A DNA stretch of 10,570 nucleotides from Tieghemiomyces parasiticus (taxonomy: Eukaryota; Kickxellomycota; Dimargaritomycetes; Dimargaritales; Dimargaritaceae). A program made the translations under genes and the position numbers. The stretch lies in NCBI GenBank assembly GCA_027575765.1, contig JANBPT010001333.1:1-10570 (forward strand), read 5' to 3'. The notes under the pieces are model-generated. The model searched no databases. It was not told the DNA's origin and saw only the letters and a list, made by a program, of their open reading frames with translations. Of this stretch, positions 7,771 through 10,570 are shown piece by piece. How positions within the stretch are numbered: position 1 is the stretch's first letter; each line of letters starts with the position of its first letter.

Positions 7771-8370
7771 GGCTTAAAGTTGACATTGTACCAGATATGA
7801 CGCTTATATACTAGGTCATTCCTATTCGAAGCGACCTTGCCTCTTTTTTTTTACCTCAGCCGGGGCTTGCATGATTTAGCTGCTTGCTATCTGGACACTT
7901 CGCAGTGGGAAATTAGGTAAATTCGTGGTCCGTAGATATATATCATTATTATTATTCCATTTCCACCCCCCTACTCCGATTCTCTTAATTGCCGTGGTGG
8001 TCCGAGTGATCACACCCCACCCCCTCACCATTGCGATTGGCTGTTATTCTGGTCTATCCGTCAGTTACCAAATGGAAAAGCGCCTATAAGGCGCCTCAGA
8101 ATACTGATCTATAGGCCGTTTGTACTAAATGACTATCGCTGATACTCTTCGACCGAATTCCATCATTTCTCGTTACTGTTTTAGTATGTACCTCCCATCG
8201 CTATAGCCAGCCATTCCGCTTTTGGAACATGACTGCGGTTTTTCCATCAGCTCTTTCACCGTCACTTATGGAATTTGCATTGTTTAACCAGCCGCGTAGC
8301 CACCAAGACACATCAAGGCAACAGTTGGTGATCAAGGTCGGAAATATCTTGGCGCGGAACTAAGGGGTCT
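7771..8370. other. AT-rich region without a supported gene
   Basis: Contains an ATT trinucleotide run near 7943-7956, a run of nine T near 7844-7852, and a perfect short hairpin at 8080-8094 (GCGCCT-ATA-AGGCGC). A 44-codon ORF at about 8229-8363 has no other support. CCAAT and TATA-like strings occur but at the frequency expected in such DNA. Confidence 0.4.
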
Positions 8371-8373
8371 CAA

Positions 8374-8387
8374 AATATATATATAAG
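8374..8387 (+). promoter_or_regulatory. TATA-like tract upstream of the 103-aa ORF
   Basis: An alternating AT run ending ATATATATAAG lies about 40 bases upstream of the ATG at 8426, followed by a pyrimidine-rich CATTTTTCAGCACATTTCC leader. The spacing suits a short 5' UTR. Confidence 0.4.
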
Positions 8388-8425
8388 CCTCCAAATCAAG
8401 CATTTTCATTTTTCAGCACATTTCC

Positions 8426-8737
8426 ATGCAACCCCCCCTTTTCCCAGTTCCCATTAAACCTGCTTGCGTCAACCTTCCTCTAGTTTTTCCCGTTTCGACC
8501 ATATTACAGTTGCACGAAAACCTTCAAAATTCGGCGCTTTATTTTGCGACGCCCTGTCCAAAACCCACATTATCATTGACGACGCTGCTCCATTATATCC
8601 ATTGCCTGAAGGACAGTTCTTTCACAGCTACTGCCCTTAATCGGCTGGATCAATTCGGTATTACCCCCCTCCCACGTATAAATAGACTTGCGTCACGGCA
8701 ATTCTCGGATTTGTACCATTCCTTCACCCTTTACTGA
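8426..8737 (+). CDS. hypothetical protein, 103 aa
   Basis: An ATG-to-TGA ORF behind a TATA-like tract. The N-terminal 30 residues are rich in proline and hydrophobic residues, and the remainder is mixed, with a serine- and leucine-rich C-terminal half. There are three cysteines and no recognisable domain. The case for coding is its length in an AT-rich, stop-dense region and the well-placed TATA tract. The case against is that its 3' end contains a perfect TATAAATA (8677-8684) positioned for the next gene, so part of it may simply be promoter DNA. Confidence 0.3.
   Translation: MQPPLFPVPIKPACVNLPLVFPVSTILQLHENLQNSALYFATPCPKPTLSLTTLLHYIHCLKDSSFTATALNRLDQFGITPLPRINRLASRQFSDLYHSFTLY
8677..8684 (+). 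promoter_or_regulatory. TATA box for cysteine-rich gene B
   Basis: TATAAATA followed by G is a consensus TATA box, 153 bases upstream of the ATG at 8830. It lies inside the 103-aa ORF. A CCAAT (about 8760-8764) lies between it and the gene. Confidence 0.4.
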
Positions 8738-8829
8738 CATTGGTATTCTATTTTAATACCCAATCATCTCAATTTTCGCCTCTCTAACGAGTACCTTTAC
8801 GGCCCGATCCCAACGCTGTAATACCCAGG

Positions 8830-9021
8830 ATGTGCTCACCCATTCTGTTGGTCTTTGTTTGCGGCCATACGGTTGAGGTTAAAAACGGGTACCTGTGCTT
8901 TCTTTCAGGTCCGATCCCTCTACTTTTACAGAATTCCTGCGGCACGTTTAGTGCCGTCGTTGTAGTTAGGCTTACCGATTGTGGACGTGACAACTGCGGG
9001 CCCTGCATGGGATATATTTGA
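8830..9021 (+). CDS. small cysteine-rich protein B, 63 aa, unknown function
   Basis: A single-exon ORF starting ATGTGC. Cysteines are at residues 2, 11, 23, 37, 51, 56 and 59, which superimposes on protein A (7235-7435) with one residue deleted between the fourth and fifth. CG pairs at 11-12 and 37-38 are shared. B has CGHTVE after the second cysteine, a start typical of many short fungal zinc-finger-like proteins, and ends with C-GRDN-C-GP-C. The middle (FLSGPIPLLL; AVVVVRL) is hydrophobic. Zinc binding by a treble-clef-like fold is an inference from C, H and CxxC. A CCCAG just before the ATG could be a 3' splice site. Strong CAG acceptor-like sites also occur inside the ORF (about 8909 and 8930), but the conserved spacing argues that the ORF is read through. 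Confidence 0.55.
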   Translation: MCSPILLVFVCGHTVEVKNGYLCFLSGPIPLLLQNSCGTFSAVVVVRLTDCGRDNCGPCMGYI

Positions 9022-9830
9022 ACGGGAGACGTAGTGTGAAGGCCAATTTCCGATGCCCTATAGCGAGCACCGGCTCTATCTGAATTTATAAATTGATGTC
9101 ACCTCTGGATATTGGAATCTGAAGACGGCGGTGGGTGGAGACCAAGGGGCAGTAATATCTTAAGTAGAAGGGTTGTGATAGTGTGATATTCGGGTGAGAA
9201 GGGGGGGGGTTACTCAACCAGGAGTAGTGACTTGGTCGTGGACGACAGGAAGGATATTATCAGAAAGGCAAGTGGTATAATGGACTGAAGAAGCTAGATA
9301 GTTAGCCTAGTGAGGATCGAATCTGAGGGTGTGTTTTTTATTATAGTTGCAGTGGTAGCCAAGAAACTCCTTGCAGCAGCCACTTAGTCACCTCACACTC
9401 CAGAACGTCCACCGATTTACCAACTAACCAGTATGATGGGGAGCCACCAGTTCATATCCGCCTTGCTACCCTCATTAACACCTTAGCCCTATTTGTTAAT
9501 GTTGCAACTTGATGATATTTTTCGTATCTTGTAACCTAAGCAAGTTTTATTGGCCCTCCCCATCTACACGACTTCTGGTAATAACTTAGCCCTCTTTCAT
9601 AAGCCCTGCCGGCTATATGAACCAGCAAAGGAACATCTTAACAAAACTATGGTTATCTTATACTTTATTACCACATTAATCACCCCCGGTTTCCTACCTA
9701 GCACAGCCCATGCCATCTTATGCATAATAGTTCATTATACTTCCTACAATTCTTGAATAACGCGTGGTTACTATAACTGACTACCATCAATACTTGATGG
9801 AGGGCCAAGTTTCCCAGGTAATTTGTACGC
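9022..9830. other. region without a supported gene
   Basis: The part 9020-9330 is purine-rich on the plus strand with a run of nine G near 9202-9210. The part 9340-9830 is AT-rich. An open frame at 9550-9756 starts at TTG and is rich in isoleucine and tyrosine, with nothing to support it. A hairpin CCATCAA-TAC-TTGATGG lies at 9784-9800, and TTGGCCCTCC (9550-9559) is the inverse of GGAGGGCCAA (9799-9808). No tRNA is present despite A-box-like and B-box-like strings near 9303-9320. Confidence 0.4.
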
Positions 9831-10570
9831 TCCTTGTTAATATGGGAATTGGCCATTCCTGATTAACTACCACTATTATTGTTCTTCTTGTTGCTCTATG
9901 GATCTTATCCTTCTTTCTACTGATCCAAAGTTTCTATGTCTTCTTTGGTGGATGCCTCTGTAACCATCTTGTCTACTCTTGCACTGGGCAGTTCTCTGAT
10001 TGTACAATGACACATACATATTGTCATGCCTGCAAGGGAAATCAGGTCAAGCCACAATATATCTCCCCTGTCAACCAGATAACTGCCCTCTTCTGCATTG
10101 GCAACATTGCCTTTTTCCATACCCCTATTGGCTCATGAATTCCTTATCTTCATTATCTTCTACCATTTGTACCATAACCTCCCACCAAAGGTCACCAAAT
10201 TAAGAACCCACCAAGATCACCTTTCCTTAATCCTGTAATGATCAAGCTTTAAGTTCTTTGATTGGGAACTTTATTCTTGAGAAGGTAGAGAAGAAAGTGA
10301 AAGAAGATAGAGCTGATGATGATAAAAAGGAGGGAAGGAAAGGGGGGTATATATATATGAAAAAAGGGGAGGAGGAAAATGGTAGGAGAAGGAGGGAGGA
10401 TTTGGCAGTTGAGGATTTTTGTGAGGACCAAATCAAAGAGAGAGCAATGGGAGAAAAAAGGAGTAGAACAATAGAGAACTTGCTTACTAATGAAATGTAG
10501 CCAATAAGGATGGCCATTTCAAATCCTTTCATCTTTGTGCCTGCTTGAAGAAGATGGGAAAAAATGGAGA
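9831..10570. other. compositionally distinct end segment, possible transposon debris
   Basis: Codon-like open stretches appear on the minus strand (10120-9917, 67 aa) without start context or known domain. From 10255 to 10500 the plus strand is almost all A and G, with a TA dinucleotide run at about 10349-10358. Translations through the purine tract are low-complexity (Lys/Glu-rich on plus, Ser/Phe/Leu-rich on minus), so the three overlapping ORFs there are composition artefacts. The segment reads unlike the sequence on its left; a retrotransposon spacer is one possibility. Confidence 0.3.
10255..10500. repeat. purine-rich, strand-asymmetric low-complexity tract
   Basis: Long runs of GAA, GGA and AAAG on the plus strand, interrupted by TATATATATA. 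No unit repeats exactly, so it is not a simple tandem satellite. Confidence 0.6.

Noticed and set aside
9300..9325. tRNA-like A box (TAGCCTAGTGAGG) and B box (GGATCGAATCT)
   Set aside because: The two strings practically overlap, so no cloverleaf with acceptor stem and anticodon arm fits.
9550..9808. MITE-like element bounded by TTGGCCCTCC and GGAGGGCCAA with CAAGTTT near both ends
   Set aside because: A perfect ten-base inverted repeat at this spacing is expected a few times by chance in a window this size, and the CAAGTTT copies are not placed as target-site duplications: one overlaps the repeat and the other is separated from it.
10242..10532. Minus-strand 96-aa ORF with a hydrophobic start and Ser/Phe/Leu-rich body
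   Set aside because: Most of it is the complement of the purine tract, so the composition is a by-product of low complexity.

Overview
The window looks like nuclear DNA of a fungus. The evidence is GT-AG introns of roughly 75 to 180 bases with GTAAG-type donors, TATA boxes 40 to 150 bases upstream of start codons, a fungal-type PQ-loop membrane protein, and a Gag protein of the kind carried by fungal LTR retrotransposons. I cannot name the species. The look of the genes (short introns, compact spacing, GC-rich exons) would suit an early-diverging lineage, but that is an inference.

Left half (about 1-6490), visibly GC-richer. A multi-exon gene on the minus strand (about 2850 to 822) encodes a protein whose first part looks like a beta-propeller and whose C-terminal half is helical. 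It most resembles fungal Mediator subunit 16, but tentatively. Two of its four exon junctions do not join in frame, each beside a six-base homopolymer. About 400 bp upstream, and divergently transcribed, lies a clean four-exon gene for a seven-helix PQ-loop transporter (3256-4608, 291 aa) with a C-terminal acidic dileucine signal that suggests the vacuole or lysosome. Next comes an intact single-exon Gag gene with a CCHC zinc knuckle (5208-6485, 425 aa), its own TATA box, and no pol genes or recognisable LTRs. It is either a retrotransposon relic or a domesticated Gag.

Right half (about 6490-10570), AT-richer and gene-poor. It holds two small cysteine-rich proteins (7235-7435, 66 aa; 8830-9021, 63 aa) whose seven shared cysteines line up with only one residue of indel although little else is conserved. 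Between them are an 84-aa ORF and a 103-aa ORF, the latter behind a strong TATA-like tract. The last 750 bases differ again in composition, with a long purine-rich tract and nothing I can identify.

The most novel-looking part is the pair of cysteine-rich mini-proteins in the AT-rich segment, together with the standalone Gag next to them. No operon, CRISPR array, tRNA, rRNA or complete mobile element could be supported.
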